A stretch of 64,000 nt of DNA, from assembly GCF_005491705.1 (NCBI RefSeq), contig NZ_CP028093.1, positions 1 to 64,000 of the forward strand, written 5' to 3'. The notes below the pieces were generated by a model. That model had not been told where the DNA came from. It saw only the letters and a program-made list of their open reading frames with translations, and made no database searches. The stretch comes from Pontibacter sp. SGAir0037. GTDB taxonomy: Bacteria > Bacteroidota > Bacteroidia > Cytophagales > Hymenobacteraceae. Positions within the stretch are counted from its first letter, which is position 1, and each line of letters opens with the position of its first letter. Positions 32,801-41,919 of the stretch are shown here, piece by piece. The translations under genes and the position numbers were made by a program.

Positions 32801-33559
32801 ATGAGTGTAAAGTCAAAAATACTATGGATAGTGGCATGGATAGCAGTTGCTATGGTATCCCTATACCCACTGATGCTTTCTGTGGGCAACATCGAGGCGC
32901 CACATAAGCAGAAGTCTTGGCTGGGAGAAGTTGTCCTGATAATTCAGGGCAACTTCTCCTTTCAAGATTCAGAGCAATACATCCTCTGGCTGCTGCTTGG
33001 GCTCTTATTAGCAATCTTCCTCCTGAGAGTAGCAACCGGTAATAAAAAGCTTCAGGCAATAAGGGAGTTTCAGGTCGTAAGGCAAATCATGGGCCTCATT
33101 AAAGTGGGAGAGACTCAGGTTGTTGCCCTACTGCCAAGAATGCTGGGAGCTCCTGGGCAATCAAAGTTCTCATCTGGTCCGGCGCTGGCTGTAGCTAGTA
33201 CAATGGCAGGCTTGATGAACACGCAAGGGGGCTTTCTTTTTATTGGCGTGGACAAGGACGGCAGCTGTAGGGGAATGGAAGAAGACTATAAGGTTTTGGG
33301 AAACTCAGGCCGCGAGAATTTTCGTCAGCACCTCCTGCAGGTGGTAGAAAGCGTGTTGGAACCTAGCTGCTGCGCACTGTTAAAGGTAAGCTTCCAGGTA
33401 GTTGAGGGAAAAGACATTTGTCGTATACAGGTAAAACGTGCTTCCTTCCCTGTCTACGTGCACGTGGGTGAGCGCTCGCATTTTTATATCCGGGAGGGCG
33501 TAAGCACCCGGGAACTAGAGGTAACAGAGGCCCTGGAGTATATTGAAAGAATGAGCTAG
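32801..33559 (+). CDS. AlbA_2/Schlafen-type domain protein with membrane anchor
   Basis: This 252-residue protein has two N-terminal membrane segments (about 6-27 and 56-76), followed by an AlbA_2 (AAA_4/Schlafen-like) domain. Recognisable parts are ASTMAGLMNTQGGFLFIGV, DKDGSCRGMEEDY, ICRIQVKRASFPVYVH and FYIREGVSTREL. AlbA_2 domains usually occur in nucleic-acid-binding or ATP-binding regulators and in Schlafen-like nucleases; membrane-anchored forms are less usual. It lies between the czc genes and the zinc ATPase on the same strand. The ATG at 32801 was chosen over a GTG at 32771. The connection with metals is positional only. Confidence 0.75.
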   Translation: MSVKSKILWIVAWIAVAMVSLYPLMLSVGNIEAPHKQKSWLGEVVLIIQGNFSFQDSEQYILWLLLGLLLAIFLLRVATGNKKLQAIREFQVVRQIMGLIKVGETQVVALLPRMLGAPGQSKFSSGPALAVASTMAGLMNTQGGFLFIGVDKDGSCRGMEEDYKVLGNSGRENFRQHLLQVVESVLEPSCCALLKVSFQVVEGKDICRIQVKRASFPVYVHVGERSHFYIREGVSTRELEVTEALEYIERMS

Positions 33560-33615
33560 GAAGGCCTCTGAAAGTACAGGGTCACGCAAAAGGCAGCATC
33601 TTAAACAGAAGAATT

Positions 33616-35643
33616 ATGAACAGTGAAGACAGCAAGAATAAAGCGATAGAGACGGGTTTCAAGCCCCTGGAGATCACTTCCCCGAGGACAGCGGAAGCAC
33701 CAGGGCCGAATGTGGGGGCAGAATGCTGCTCTACAGATGGAAGAACAAAAGTTAAGGGGGCTCAGGAGCATGAGGAGGCAGAAGAAGAGGCAAAGGCTTC
33801 CTACATCCCCACGGCCATCAGCCTTGTCCTGCTACTGGGAGGCATTTTGCTTGACTACCTGGACACCCCTTGGTTTACAGGTTACCTTCGTTTTGCAGTT
33901 TACAGTATAGCCTATGTGCTGGTGGGCTGGCGGGTGGTGTGGCATGCCATCAAAAGCCTGCGTTCCAGCTTCTTCAATGAGTTTTTCCTGATGAGCATGG
34001 CTACGTTGGGTGCCTTCTATATTGGCGAATATGCAGAAGGAGTTGCTGTGATGCTTTTCTATGTCATAGGTGAGCACTTCCAGGAAGCAGCTGTGCTGCG
34101 CTCCAGGCGTTCTATCAAGGCACTCATCGACAACAGGCCGGATGAGGTTGGGCTCGTGACCGCTAATGGGGTATTGACGGTGAAGGCGAAAGAGGTGCAA
34201 GTGGGGGATGTAGTACAGGTGAAGGCCGGCGAAAAGGTGGCTTTGGACGGGGAGCTGCTCTCTGAACGATCCTCCTTCAACACCGCCGCCCTGACAGGCG
34301 AGTCTAAACCAGATACTAAAAAGCAGGGCGAGACGGTGCTGGCCGGGATGATTAACCTGGACCGGGTAATCGAGCTGAAGGTAACTTCTGCTTATGAAAA
34401 CAGTGCCCTTTCCAAAATATTGCAGCTGGTGGAGGAGGCCGGTAGCCGCAAGGCCAAAACGCAGCAGCTTATCACCCGTCTGGCCAAAGTGTACACGCCT
34501 GTTGTCTTCTTCCTCGCCCTTGGCCTCACTTTCATCCCCTACTTCTTCGTGGAGGCTTATGATTTTAATCAGTGGCTCTACCGGGCGTTGGTCTTCTTGG
34601 TCATCTCCTGCCCCTGCGCGCTGGTGATATCCATCCCGCTCGGCTACTTCGGGGGCATCGGAGCCGCCTCACGTAACGGCATCCTGTTTAAGGGGGCTAA
34701 TTTCCTGGACCTAATGACGCAGGTAGACACGGTAGTGATGGACAAGACCGGCACGCTGACCGAGGGGGTATTTAAGGTACAGCGAGTAGAGACATTACTG
34801 GATGATAAGGCCTGGTTCCTGGAGGCTGTAGCCGGACTGGAGAGTAAATCCACGCACCCGATCGCCCAGGCTATTGTTTCAGAAGTGGGGCTGACCTACC
34901 AGAGCCTCTCGGTGAGAAACGTGGAGGAGATTTCCGGTCATGGACTGAAGGGCCAAGTGGAGGGCAGGCAGCTGCTGGTGGGAAATACCCGATTGCTGGA
35001 TAAGTACAGTATTGTCTATGATTCCAGCGTGAAGGAGATAGTGGAAACGATCGTGTTGGTGGCCGTAGACGGAACCTATGCAGGTTACATCACCATTGCT
35101 GATAAAGTTAAAGAGGACGCTCCCTTGGCTGTGAGGAGAATGCGTGAGCTGGGGGTGAATAAGCTGGTGATGCTTTCCGGTGACAAGGAGAGCATCGTGC
35201 AGAAGGTTGCTGGTGAGCTGCAACTGGATGAGGCATATGGAGGCCTACTGCCGCAGGATAAAGTAAGCGAAGTGGAGAAGCTGAAAGCAGAGGGCAGGAC
35301 AGTTGCCTTCGTGGGCGACGGAATCAACGATGCGCCGGTGATCACACTGGCCGATGTGGGCATGGCTATGGGGGGGCTTGGCTCGGACGCAGCCATTGAG
35401 ACGGCGGACGTGGTGATCCAGACAGACCACCCTTCCAAGATCGCTACGGCCATCGACATTGGCAAGAAGACCAAGCAGGTCGTGTGGCAGAACATCACGC
35501 TGGCCTTCGTGGTGAAAGCCATCGTGCTGATCTTGGGGGCTGGCGGCCTGGCCAGTCTATGGGAGGCCGTGTTTGCCGACGTGGGCGTCGCTTTCCTGGC
35601 CATACTGAACGCAGTACGGATCCAGCGAATGAAGTTTAAATAA
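33616..35643 (+). CDS. zntA: Zn/Cd/Pb-exporting P1B-type ATPase (CPC class)
   Basis: This 675-residue ATPase has an N-terminal tail without an HMA domain but with a Cys pair (GAECCSTDG, about residues 35-43) and a Glu-rich stretch. Core motifs: TGES (about 232), ISCPCALVIS in helix 6, DKTGTLTEG (about 376), the intact STHPIAQA (about 418), GDGINDAPV (about 570), and a last helix with FADVGVAFLAILNAVRI. The combination of CPC and Asp-x-Gly in the last helix marks the Zn/Cd/Pb exporters of the ZntA group. It starts 56 bases after the AlbA_2 gene. It pumps cytoplasmic metal to the periplasm, from which the CzcCBA-type system could take over. Confidence 0.93.
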   Translation: MNSEDSKNKAIETGFKPLEITSPRTAEAPGPNVGAECCSTDGRTKVKGAQEHEEAEEEAKASYIPTAISLVLLLGGILLDYLDTPWFTGYLRFAVYSIAYVLVGWRVVWHAIKSLRSSFFNEFFLMSMATLGAFYIGEYAEGVAVMLFYVIGEHFQEAAVLRSRRSIKALIDNRPDEVGLVTANGVLTVKAKEVQVGDVVQVKAGEKVALDGELLSERSSFNTAALTGESKPDTKKQGETVLAGMINLDRVIELKVTSAYENSALSKILQLVEEAGSRKAKTQQLITRLAKVYTPVVFFLALGLTFIPYFFVEAYDFNQWLYRALVFLVISCPCALVISIPLGYFGGIGAASRNGILFKGANFLDLMTQVDTVVMDKTGTLTEGVFKVQRVETLLDDKAWFLEAVAGLESKSTHPIAQAIVSEVGLTYQSLSVRNVEEISGHGLKGQVEGRQLLVGNTRLLDKYSIVYDSSVKEIVETIVLVAVDGTYAGYITIADKVKEDAPLAVRRMRELGVNKLVMLSGDKESIVQKVAGELQLDEAYGGLLPQDKVSEVEKLKAEGRTVAFVGDGINDAPVITLADVGMAMGGLGSDAAIETADVVIQTDHPSKIATAIDIGKKTKQVVWQNITLAFVVKAIVLILGAGGLASLWEAVFADVGVAFLAILNAVRIQRMKFK

Positions 35644-35886
35644 GCATAATAGTCATCTTTGTGGTGTGGCTCATGTATTTTCATTGGAAGCTACTGGTAA
35701 CTTCCTGTTTAAGCGAAGAGGCTGGCTGGCTGTGCTGGACTTGGCTTTAAGGACACTCAAGCGCCACGCATATTGGTTTGAAGAGAGCGAGCGCTCTTTA
35801 CTACCCTGGAGTGCTACCTAGTTGCCAGTAGGCACGTAACCTGCAAGAAGGTATTAATCTAGGCTATACAACAACATCGAAGATCA

Positions 35887-38394
35887 ATGGAGAAGCTCAA
35901 AATAGAAATCCCCCTCCTTTTACCCCAAGTGCCGGATGAAAAAGACCGCTGTGTACGTGAGCTAATGGACCGGCTGCAGGGCCGGGAAGGCATAGAAAGC
36001 GTGCATGTCTCCAACGGGCAGGAGGATGGCGTGCCGCAGCTTTGCTTTCACTATAATCCGGAAGAGATTTCCATGGCCCGCATCGAGGCGCTGGCCAGGC
36101 AAACTGGAGCTTCACTGGCTGAAAAAATTGGGCATAGGCTCCTGGCAGTAGACGGTATTCGCCATGCTCGCCATGCCCGCCACCTAGAGCAGGCTTTACA
36201 ACAGTCAGAGGGGGTGATTCAGGCTTCCGTTGCCCCCACAGGCATGGTGCGACTAGAGTTCGATAGGTCCAGCACCAGTGAAGGAGAAATTATCTCTACT
36301 CTAAGGAAGGAAGGCGTGAATGTTCTGGACGCCTCTGTTAGTGCTGAAGACTATACACGCCAAACTGGAGGTCGTGTAGCGGAGGCAGAAGCAGAAGGGC
36401 ACCAAAGGTTAAAAAAGAAAATGGAGCCAGGCAGCGACCACACGCACGAGCATGGGGGCATCTTTGGCAAGAACACCGAGCTGATCTTTTCCATTATCTG
36501 TGGTGTGCTGTTAGGTACGGGCTTCGGCTTGAGCTTCGTGGAGGGTGCGGCGGATTGGGTAAGCCTCTCGCTCTACATTGGAGCCTACTTTTTTGGAGGC
36601 TTTTTTACCACCAAGGAGGCGGTGGAGGAGATACTTAAAAGGAACTTTGAGATAGACTTCCTGATGCTGGTGGCAGCTATCGGGGCCGCTATCCTGGGAG
36701 AGTGGGCCGAGGGGGCGCTGCTGCTGTTCCTCTTCAGCATGGGGCACGCCCTGGAGCATTATGCTATGGACAAAGCCCGCAAGTCCATTGCAGCGCTGGC
36801 GGAGCTGGCGCCCAAAACAGCCTTGCTCAAACGGAATGGCAAAACCGAAGAGGTGGGCATCGAGACTCTTCGCTTGGGCGATGTGATCGTGGTGAAGCCT
36901 AATAGCAAGATTTCGGCGGACGGGGTGGTGGTCAAAGGACGCAGCAGCGTGAACCAGGCTCCTATTACGGGCGAGAGTGTGCCTGCGGATAAGCTGCCGG
37001 TAGAGGACCCGGAGCAGGACTTTGGGCCGGATAGTGAGATCAGGGCCGAAAGCCGCGTGTTCTCCGGGACTATCAACGGGAATAACACGTTGGAAATAAA
37101 AGTGACCAAAGAAGCAAAGGACTCCACTTTATCACGCCTGGTACAGCTGGTGAACGAGGCTCAAACCCAAAAGTCCCCCACCCAGCGCTTTACCGATAAA
37201 TTTGAGAAGCACTTCGTGCCCTCCGTACTCCTGCTGGTGCTGCTGCTGAACTTTGCCTTTTTGGTCGTCGACGAACCGTTCAGAGCGAGCTTTTACAGGG
37301 CGATGGCCGTGTTAGTGGCAGCCAGTCCCTGCGCCCTGGCCATTTCCACGCCAAGCGCCGTACTGAGCGGCGTAGCGCGCGCCGCTCGCGGAGGTGTCCT
37401 CATTAAAGGAGGCCGCCCATTAGAAGACCTGGGTGTGCTGACCGCACTGGCCTTCGATAAAACCGGCACACTGACAGAAGGCAAACCTAAGCTCACGCAC
37501 GTTATTCCAGTTAGTGACATACAGGAGCATGATCTCCTGAAAAAAGCCGTCGCCGTGGAGGCGCTGAGTAACCATCCGCTGGCCAGGGCTATCGTCAGGG
37601 ACGGAAAGGGAAGGTTGAAAGGCATGCCTGTTCCCAATGCGGAGGACCTAGAGGCTGTGCTGGGGAAAGGCATCAAAGCCTCCCTCGAGGGGAACAGGAT
37701 TTATATCGGCAACCTGGAGCTCTTCGAGGAACTGGATGCCGTAAAGCCTGGAGAGGAGCTGATAGACAGAGTGCAGGCTTTGGAGGCAGCGGGAAACACC
37801 ACCATGCTGGTGCGCGAAAATGACCGCTATATCGGTATACTGGCCTTGATGGACACGCCGCGTGCAGCGGCAAAGGCCACCTTGGAGGAGCTCAGGAAGA
37901 TAGGTATCAAGCGGATGATCATGCTCACCGGCGACAACCAGAAGGTAGCGGACGCAGTGGCTGCGGAAATCGGCCTCACTGACGCCTGGGGTAGCCTGTT
38001 GCCTGAAGAGAAGGTGAACGCCATAAAAGAGCTTCGCCAAAAAGAGAGCAAAGTAGCGATGGTGGGGGACGGGGTAAACGATGCCCCGGCTATGGCCAAC
38101 AGCACGGTTGGCATCGCGATGGGGGCCGCTGGGTCGGATGTGGCTTTGGAAACCGCCGACATTGCCCTGATGTCCGACAAGCTGGAGAACCTTCCCTTTG
38201 CCATTGGGCTGAGCCGCAAGTCCAGGAGCATCATCAAGCAGAACCTTTGGGTAAGCCTGGGCATAGTGGCGCTTTTGATCCCCGCCACCATTCTGGGCCT
38301 CGCTAACATCGGCGTGGCGGTGCTGATTCATGAGGGGTCTACCCTGCTGGTAGTCTTCAACGCCTTGCGGCTTCTGGCATATCAGAAAAAGTAA
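35887..38394 (+). CDS. SPC-class (P1B-4) heavy-metal P-type ATPase
   Basis: This 835-residue ATPase has core motifs TGESVPAD (about 362), ASPCALAIS in helix 6 (about 479), DKTGTLTEG (about 522), SNHPLARA (about 562), GDGVNDAP (about 730) and a last helix with IHEGSTLLVVFNALRLL. SPC with HEGxT defines the P1B-4 group that exports Co, Zn, Cd or Fe. The first 175 residues hold two HMA-like beta-alpha units without a CxxC: the metal loop is DEKDRC in the first and the His-rich RHARHARH in the second. A His stretch HTHEHGG precedes the first membrane helix. It probably completes the cytoplasmic metal export set with the CPC ATPase 243 bases upstream. Confidence 0.92.
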   Translation: MEKLKIEIPLLLPQVPDEKDRCVRELMDRLQGREGIESVHVSNGQEDGVPQLCFHYNPEEISMARIEALARQTGASLAEKIGHRLLAVDGIRHARHARHLEQALQQSEGVIQASVAPTGMVRLEFDRSSTSEGEIISTLRKEGVNVLDASVSAEDYTRQTGGRVAEAEAEGHQRLKKKMEPGSDHTHEHGGIFGKNTELIFSIICGVLLGTGFGLSFVEGAADWVSLSLYIGAYFFGGFFTTKEAVEEILKRNFEIDFLMLVAAIGAAILGEWAEGALLLFLFSMGHALEHYAMDKARKSIAALAELAPKTALLKRNGKTEEVGIETLRLGDVIVVKPNSKISADGVVVKGRSSVNQAPITGESVPADKLPVEDPEQDFGPDSEIRAESRVFSGTINGNNTLEIKVTKEAKDSTLSRLVQLVNEAQTQKSPTQRFTDKFEKHFVPSVLLLVLLLNFAFLVVDEPFRASFYRAMAVLVAASPCALAISTPSAVLSGVARAARGGVLIKGGRPLEDLGVLTALAFDKTGTLTEGKPKLTHVIPVSDIQEHDLLKKAVAVEALSNHPLARAIVRDGKGRLKGMPVPNAEDLEAVLGKGIKASLEGNRIYIGNLELFEELDAVKPGEELIDRVQALEAAGNTTMLVRENDRYIGILALMDTPRAAAKATLEELRKIGIKRMIMLTGDNQKVADAVAAEIGLTDAWGSLLPEEKVNAIKELRQKESKVAMVGDGVNDAPAMANSTVGIAMGAAGSDVALETADIALMSDKLENLPFAIGLSRKSRSIIKQNLWVSLGIVALLIPATILGLANIGVAVLIHEGSTLLVVFNALRLLAYQKK

Positions 38395-38474
38395 CCCTGC
38401 GATGCTGATCAAAAATAAATACCTGCCGGCTTGCTGCTTAGCAAGACCAAATAGGAGCTACTAGCCATCGTATA

Positions 38475-38683
38475 GGCAGCTTATTAGGAGAAGTACTAGC
38501 GGACATGTTCAACGTATCCGAAAAAAACTAAGCCTGGCGCTGCACCTGGCTGCCGGGGTCGTGCTGGCAATGATCGGTATAGAATTAGTGCCTTAGCCTG
38601 AGGCTGATCCGCCTTATATACCTATTCTGGCAACTATGTGGAAAGTAGTTGTTGCCGATGTGGGTGTAGCTTTTTTTGGTTAA
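38475..38683 (+). pseudogene. Chimeric remnant: ZIP transporter piece joined to P-ATPase C-terminus
   Basis: Translated fragments with stops and one frame change read SLLGEVLADMFNVSEKN, then (new frame) SLALHLAAGVVLAMIGIELVP, a stop, PEADPPYIPILA, and without a break MWKVVVADVGVAFFG. The first parts look like a ZIP-family metal transporter (helix with AAGVV and IELxPE). The last 15 residues match the final helix of the CPC ATPase encoded at 33616 (WEAVFADVGVAF). So two metal transporter genes have decayed and been joined here. No functional product is expected. Confidence 0.65.
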
Positions 38684-38685
38684 AT

Positions 38686-39260
38686 TTAAATGTTATGAGA
38701 ATCTAACGGATGAGGTGTTGATTTTCTGGTAAACCTATACATTCCCCACCAGGCGAATGGAGCAAGTACAAAGACACTTGCCATTCCTGGGAAATAACTG
38801 TCGCCTCCATTCGTGAAGAATGGAAAAATAAAATGAGCGAGTTCTGTAATACCCATAGCTGCAAAAAAGGTCCAGGCTAAATAATATCCAAAGGCATACC
38901 CCCTGCCATGGAGAAATGGAATGGACAACCAAGCACCTACAGATGTAAGCACAAGCAAAGTTATAGGTACAGAAGTTATTTCAGAAACCGGAACCCTTGT
39001 AAGGTCGAAAGTCAGGCAAAAATCCCGAAAAAAGTTTCTTCTATTCTATGGACCAGGAATAAGCAGAAGGTTACCCAAAAATTGAATTTTTATAGATGAG
39101 AAATCTGGATTTGTGGGCATAATTAGCCATAAAATAAATCAACCTTAAAACCGGAGGTAAAAATAACCGTAGGCCATATGCCAAAAGAAATATAACCCAG
39201 GGTAAGAATAACTATTGTAATAATAAAGGCAGTAATAGTTATAGATGTCTTTACCCTCAT
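38686..39260 (-). pseudogene. Frameshifted HXXEE-domain membrane protein
   Basis: Pieces in successive frames of the - strand make one protein: MRVKTSITITAFIITIVILT and GYISFGIWPTVIFTSGF (39260 downwards), a frame change near 39125, then SSIKIQFLGNLLLIPG, a change near 39055, VHRIEETFFGIFA with the family's His-x-x-Glu-Glu, a change near 39020, and a long intact part LTFDLTRVPVSEITS onward to GMASVFVLAPFAWWGMYRF. It would have about five membrane helices. At least three frame changes make it a decayed gene. Sequence error is unlikely to cause so many. The 3' piece alone (38686-38958) has no ATG at its head. Confidence 0.7.
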
Positions 39261-39354
39261 GTTTTGCATTGGTTTAAACCCAAAGCCAATGCACAGACTT
39301 TTCTCGAAATAATTTAAATTTAACAAAGATTTAAATTCCTTATTTATAGCTTCA

Positions 39355-40758
39355 ATGGAAAAATATGATGCAGTTATTATTGGCTCCGGCCCTGGGGGTT
39401 ATGTATGTGCCATCCGATGTGCCCAGCTTGGTCTCAAGACAGCCCTTATAGAAAAATACAGCACCCTTGGCGGCACCTGCCTGAATGTGGGGTGCATACC
39501 GTCTAAAGCGTGGCTGGAGGCATCGGAGCACTACCATAGGCTAGTGCATGACTTCCCGAAGTTCGGGGTGACTTTTGAGAATCCTGCTGTGGACATCGCT
39601 AAGATGAACGGGCGCGTGAAAGCAGTGGTAGAAGAGATTATCAATGGGGTTTCCTTCTTAATGAAAAAGAACAAAGTGACCGTGTATCAAGGGACAGGCA
39701 CGATCAAAGATAAAAACACTGTTAAAATCACCCAAGAATCCGGTACACAAACTATAGAATCCGCTAATATCGTCATAGCCACAGGCTCAAAACCCAGTTC
39801 CCTTCCTAATGTCGCGCTGGATAAGGAGCGGATCATAAGCTCTACGGAAGCGCTATCCTTAACAGAAATCCCTAAACACATGATCGTGATCGGAGGGGGA
39901 GTTATTGGGGTGGAGCTTGGATCAGTCTTCAACCGCTTGGGGGCCAAAGTAACGGTGGTGGAATATATGGACACCCTGATTGGCGCAATGGATTTGGCAC
40001 TGGGCAAAGAACTGCAGCGGTCTCTCCGGAAGCAGGGGATAGAATTTCTTTTGCAGCACAAGGTAACAGAGGTGATACGTACTGGTGAAGAAGTGACGGT
40101 GACCGCGCAGGCGCTTGAATCTAAGGAAGAAATTTCCCTGACAGGAGACTACTGCCTGATGGCGGTAGGCCGCAGGCCTTATACCACTGATTTAGGGCTA
40201 GAGAATATTGGCATCGGGACAGACGGAAAGGGCATGATACCGGTGAATGAACAACTGCAGACAGCTGTTCCAGGCATTTATGCCATAGGAGATGTTATAA
40301 AGGGCGCTATGCTGGCGCATAAGGCCAGCGAAGAAGGTGTTTTTGTGGCAGAAACCATAGCAGGCCAGCGACCCCTCATTAACTATAACCTTATCCCCAG
40401 TATCGTGTATACAGCGCCGGAAGTGGCCGGAGTAGGCGTCACGGAAGAGCAGCTCCGGGAGCAGGGCATCGCCTACAAGGTGGGTTCTTTCCCGTTCAAA
40501 GCAAATGCCCGGGCCAAGATAAGCATGGATACGGACGGCTTTATCAAGGTGCTGGCATCCGCGCAAACAGACGAAATACTGGGTGTGCATATGATCGGTC
40601 CCCGTATCGCCGATACCTACGTGGAGGCCGTCGTGGCCATGGAGTACAGGGCTTCTGCAGAGGACATCGCACGCATGACGCACGGACACCCTACCTTCTC
40701 AGAGTCTTTCAAAGAGGCTTGCTTGGCGGCCACAGGGGGCAGGGCTGTTCACATGTAA
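39355..40758 (+). CDS. lpdA: Dihydrolipoamide dehydrogenase
   Basis: This 467-residue flavoprotein has an FAD-binding motif at the N-terminus (DAVIIGSGPGGYVCAIRCAQ), the redox-active pair in GGTCLNVGCIPSKA (about 41-54), an NAD-binding motif (VIGGGVIGVELGSVF, about 178), a second FAD motif (PGIYAIGDVIKG, about 305), and the C-terminal His-Glu of the active site (MTHGHPTFSE, about 442). This is a full E3 subunit, which reoxidises lipoyl groups in 2-oxoacid dehydrogenase and glycine-cleavage complexes. It ends RAVHM and lacks the terminal Cys pair of mercuric reductase, so it is not MerA. No partner E1/E2 genes are nearby, so it is probably an additional copy carried on the island. Confidence 0.93.
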   Translation: MEKYDAVIIGSGPGGYVCAIRCAQLGLKTALIEKYSTLGGTCLNVGCIPSKAWLEASEHYHRLVHDFPKFGVTFENPAVDIAKMNGRVKAVVEEIINGVSFLMKKNKVTVYQGTGTIKDKNTVKITQESGTQTIESANIVIATGSKPSSLPNVALDKERIISSTEALSLTEIPKHMIVIGGGVIGVELGSVFNRLGAKVTVVEYMDTLIGAMDLALGKELQRSLRKQGIEFLLQHKVTEVIRTGEEVTVTAQALESKEEISLTGDYCLMAVGRRPYTTDLGLENIGIGTDGKGMIPVNEQLQTAVPGIYAIGDVIKGAMLAHKASEEGVFVAETIAGQRPLINYNLIPSIVYTAPEVAGVGVTEEQLREQGIAYKVGSFPFKANARAKISMDTDGFIKVLASAQTDEILGVHMIGPRIADTYVEAVVAMEYRASAEDIARMTHGHPTFSESFKEACLAATGGRAVHM

Positions 40759-41070
40759 CGGGAAGGTGATAGTCTCCTTTGAATTACACGCGCTCTGCAG
40801 CCCGATGGACTTGCGTCACGCTCCCGTTGCATCGCTCTCCAAAGAGGATCGATCCAGGCTCAGAGCTTATTTTGCTTCAGTATACCATATAGGATATGCC
40901 ATGTTAATACTTGCTACATGGCCTTTGCAACAAAATAATAGACCCTACTATGTCCCACTGGCCAGCCTTGATTAATGACCAAGCTAACTGGCAGCGTTGG
41001 TTTAGGAATGGAACAATCAAGGGTCGTCATGGTGTTCTATCGGAAAAACGACATGACAGGAAGACATTTT
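40759..41070. other. Non-coding gap between lpdA and transpeptidase genes
   Basis: About 310 bases without a supported gene. Small frames here show no recognisable features. It likely holds the promoter of the downstream gene, but no clean consensus was found. Confidence 0.4.
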
Positions 41071-41919
41071 ATGAAATCCATCAGCTTCGCTCTAGTTGTC
41101 TTTGCTGTTGCTCTCAGCATGGGCTTTGTCCTCAAAGGCAGCGGCAAAGGCAGCGGCTCTCCCCCAGTAAAAGCAGAAACAAACCTGCATAAAGCGGCTG
41201 TAATATCAGAGAGTCCTGTTGACAAGAGTGCTTCTGTCACTGATTCCGCTCCCAAGGCTGTGTTTGAGCAGTATGTAGAGGGCTCCTATAAAGAGGCAGG
41301 TTTAGAGTTGATGGGGCTCTCGCTCGAAACATTCAGAGAAGCAGTTACGGGGTATCATAATCTGATGTCAACGGACTCTTTATCACAGAATAAGGCATTG
41401 ATCACCATTGTGGATTTTAACCAGTCCAGCAAAAATCGTCGTCTGTGGGTCATTGACTTGGCTACAAACAAAGTGGTGTACAATACTTGGGTAGCTCATG
41501 GGCAAGGCAGCGGTGGAGAATTCGCAACTACCTTTTCTAACGTTCCTAACTCGTACCAGAGCAGCTTAGGATTTTATCTTACCCAAGAGACCTATGTCGG
41601 CAAGAATGGGCTCTCGCTAAAGCTGACAGGATTAGACGCTGATTATAATTCAAATGCCTTGGGTAGGTATATTGTGGTGCATGGAGCAGCCTATGCCAGC
41701 GAAGGCTTTATCAAGGCCAATGGCCGCTTGGGTCGCAGCCAAGGTTGTCCTGCCCTTCCTGTGGAGGTAACCAAACCTATCATTGATACAATCAAAAATA
41801 GGACAATATTATACGTAGACGGTCCCTCTAGTGGCTATACTTCTCCTTTCCTAGATATTGAGCAGGCAGCTCTGTGCTTGAGTGCTGACAAAGATGGAAA
41901 GGGTCATCTTCAGGTTTGA
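41071..41919 (+). CDS. Murein L,D-transpeptidase catalytic-domain family protein
   Basis: This 282-residue exported protein has a signal or anchor segment (MKSISFALVVFAVALSMGF), a Gly/Ser/Lys-rich linker, and a C-terminal YkuD_2-type domain. That domain has IVDFNQSSKNRRLWVIDL, YIVVHGAAYAS and the active-site segment GRSQGCPALP with catalytic Cys. Such enzymes cross-link or anchor peptidoglycan in the periplasm and are common in Bacteroidota. The frame extends to 40975, but the ATG at 41071 gives the signal peptide directly. No connection with metals is visible. Confidence 0.88.
   Translation: MKSISFALVVFAVALSMGFVLKGSGKGSGSPPVKAETNLHKAAVISESPVDKSASVTDSAPKAVFEQYVEGSYKEAGLELMGLSLETFREAVTGYHNLMSTDSLSQNKALITIVDFNQSSKNRRLWVIDLATNKVVYNTWVAHGQGSGGEFATTFSNVPNSYQSSLGFYLTQETYVGKNGLSLKLTGLDADYNSNALGRYIVVHGAAYASEGFIKANGRLGRSQGCPALPVEVTKPIIDTIKNRTILYVDGPSSGYTSPFLDIEQAALCLSADKDGKGHLQV

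Noticed and set aside
39355..40758. Mercuric reductase (MerA) to go with merTP
   Set aside because: It has the shared redox pair, but the C-terminus keeps the His-Glu of lipoamide dehydrogenases, ends RAVHM without the terminal Cys pair, and has no HMA domain.
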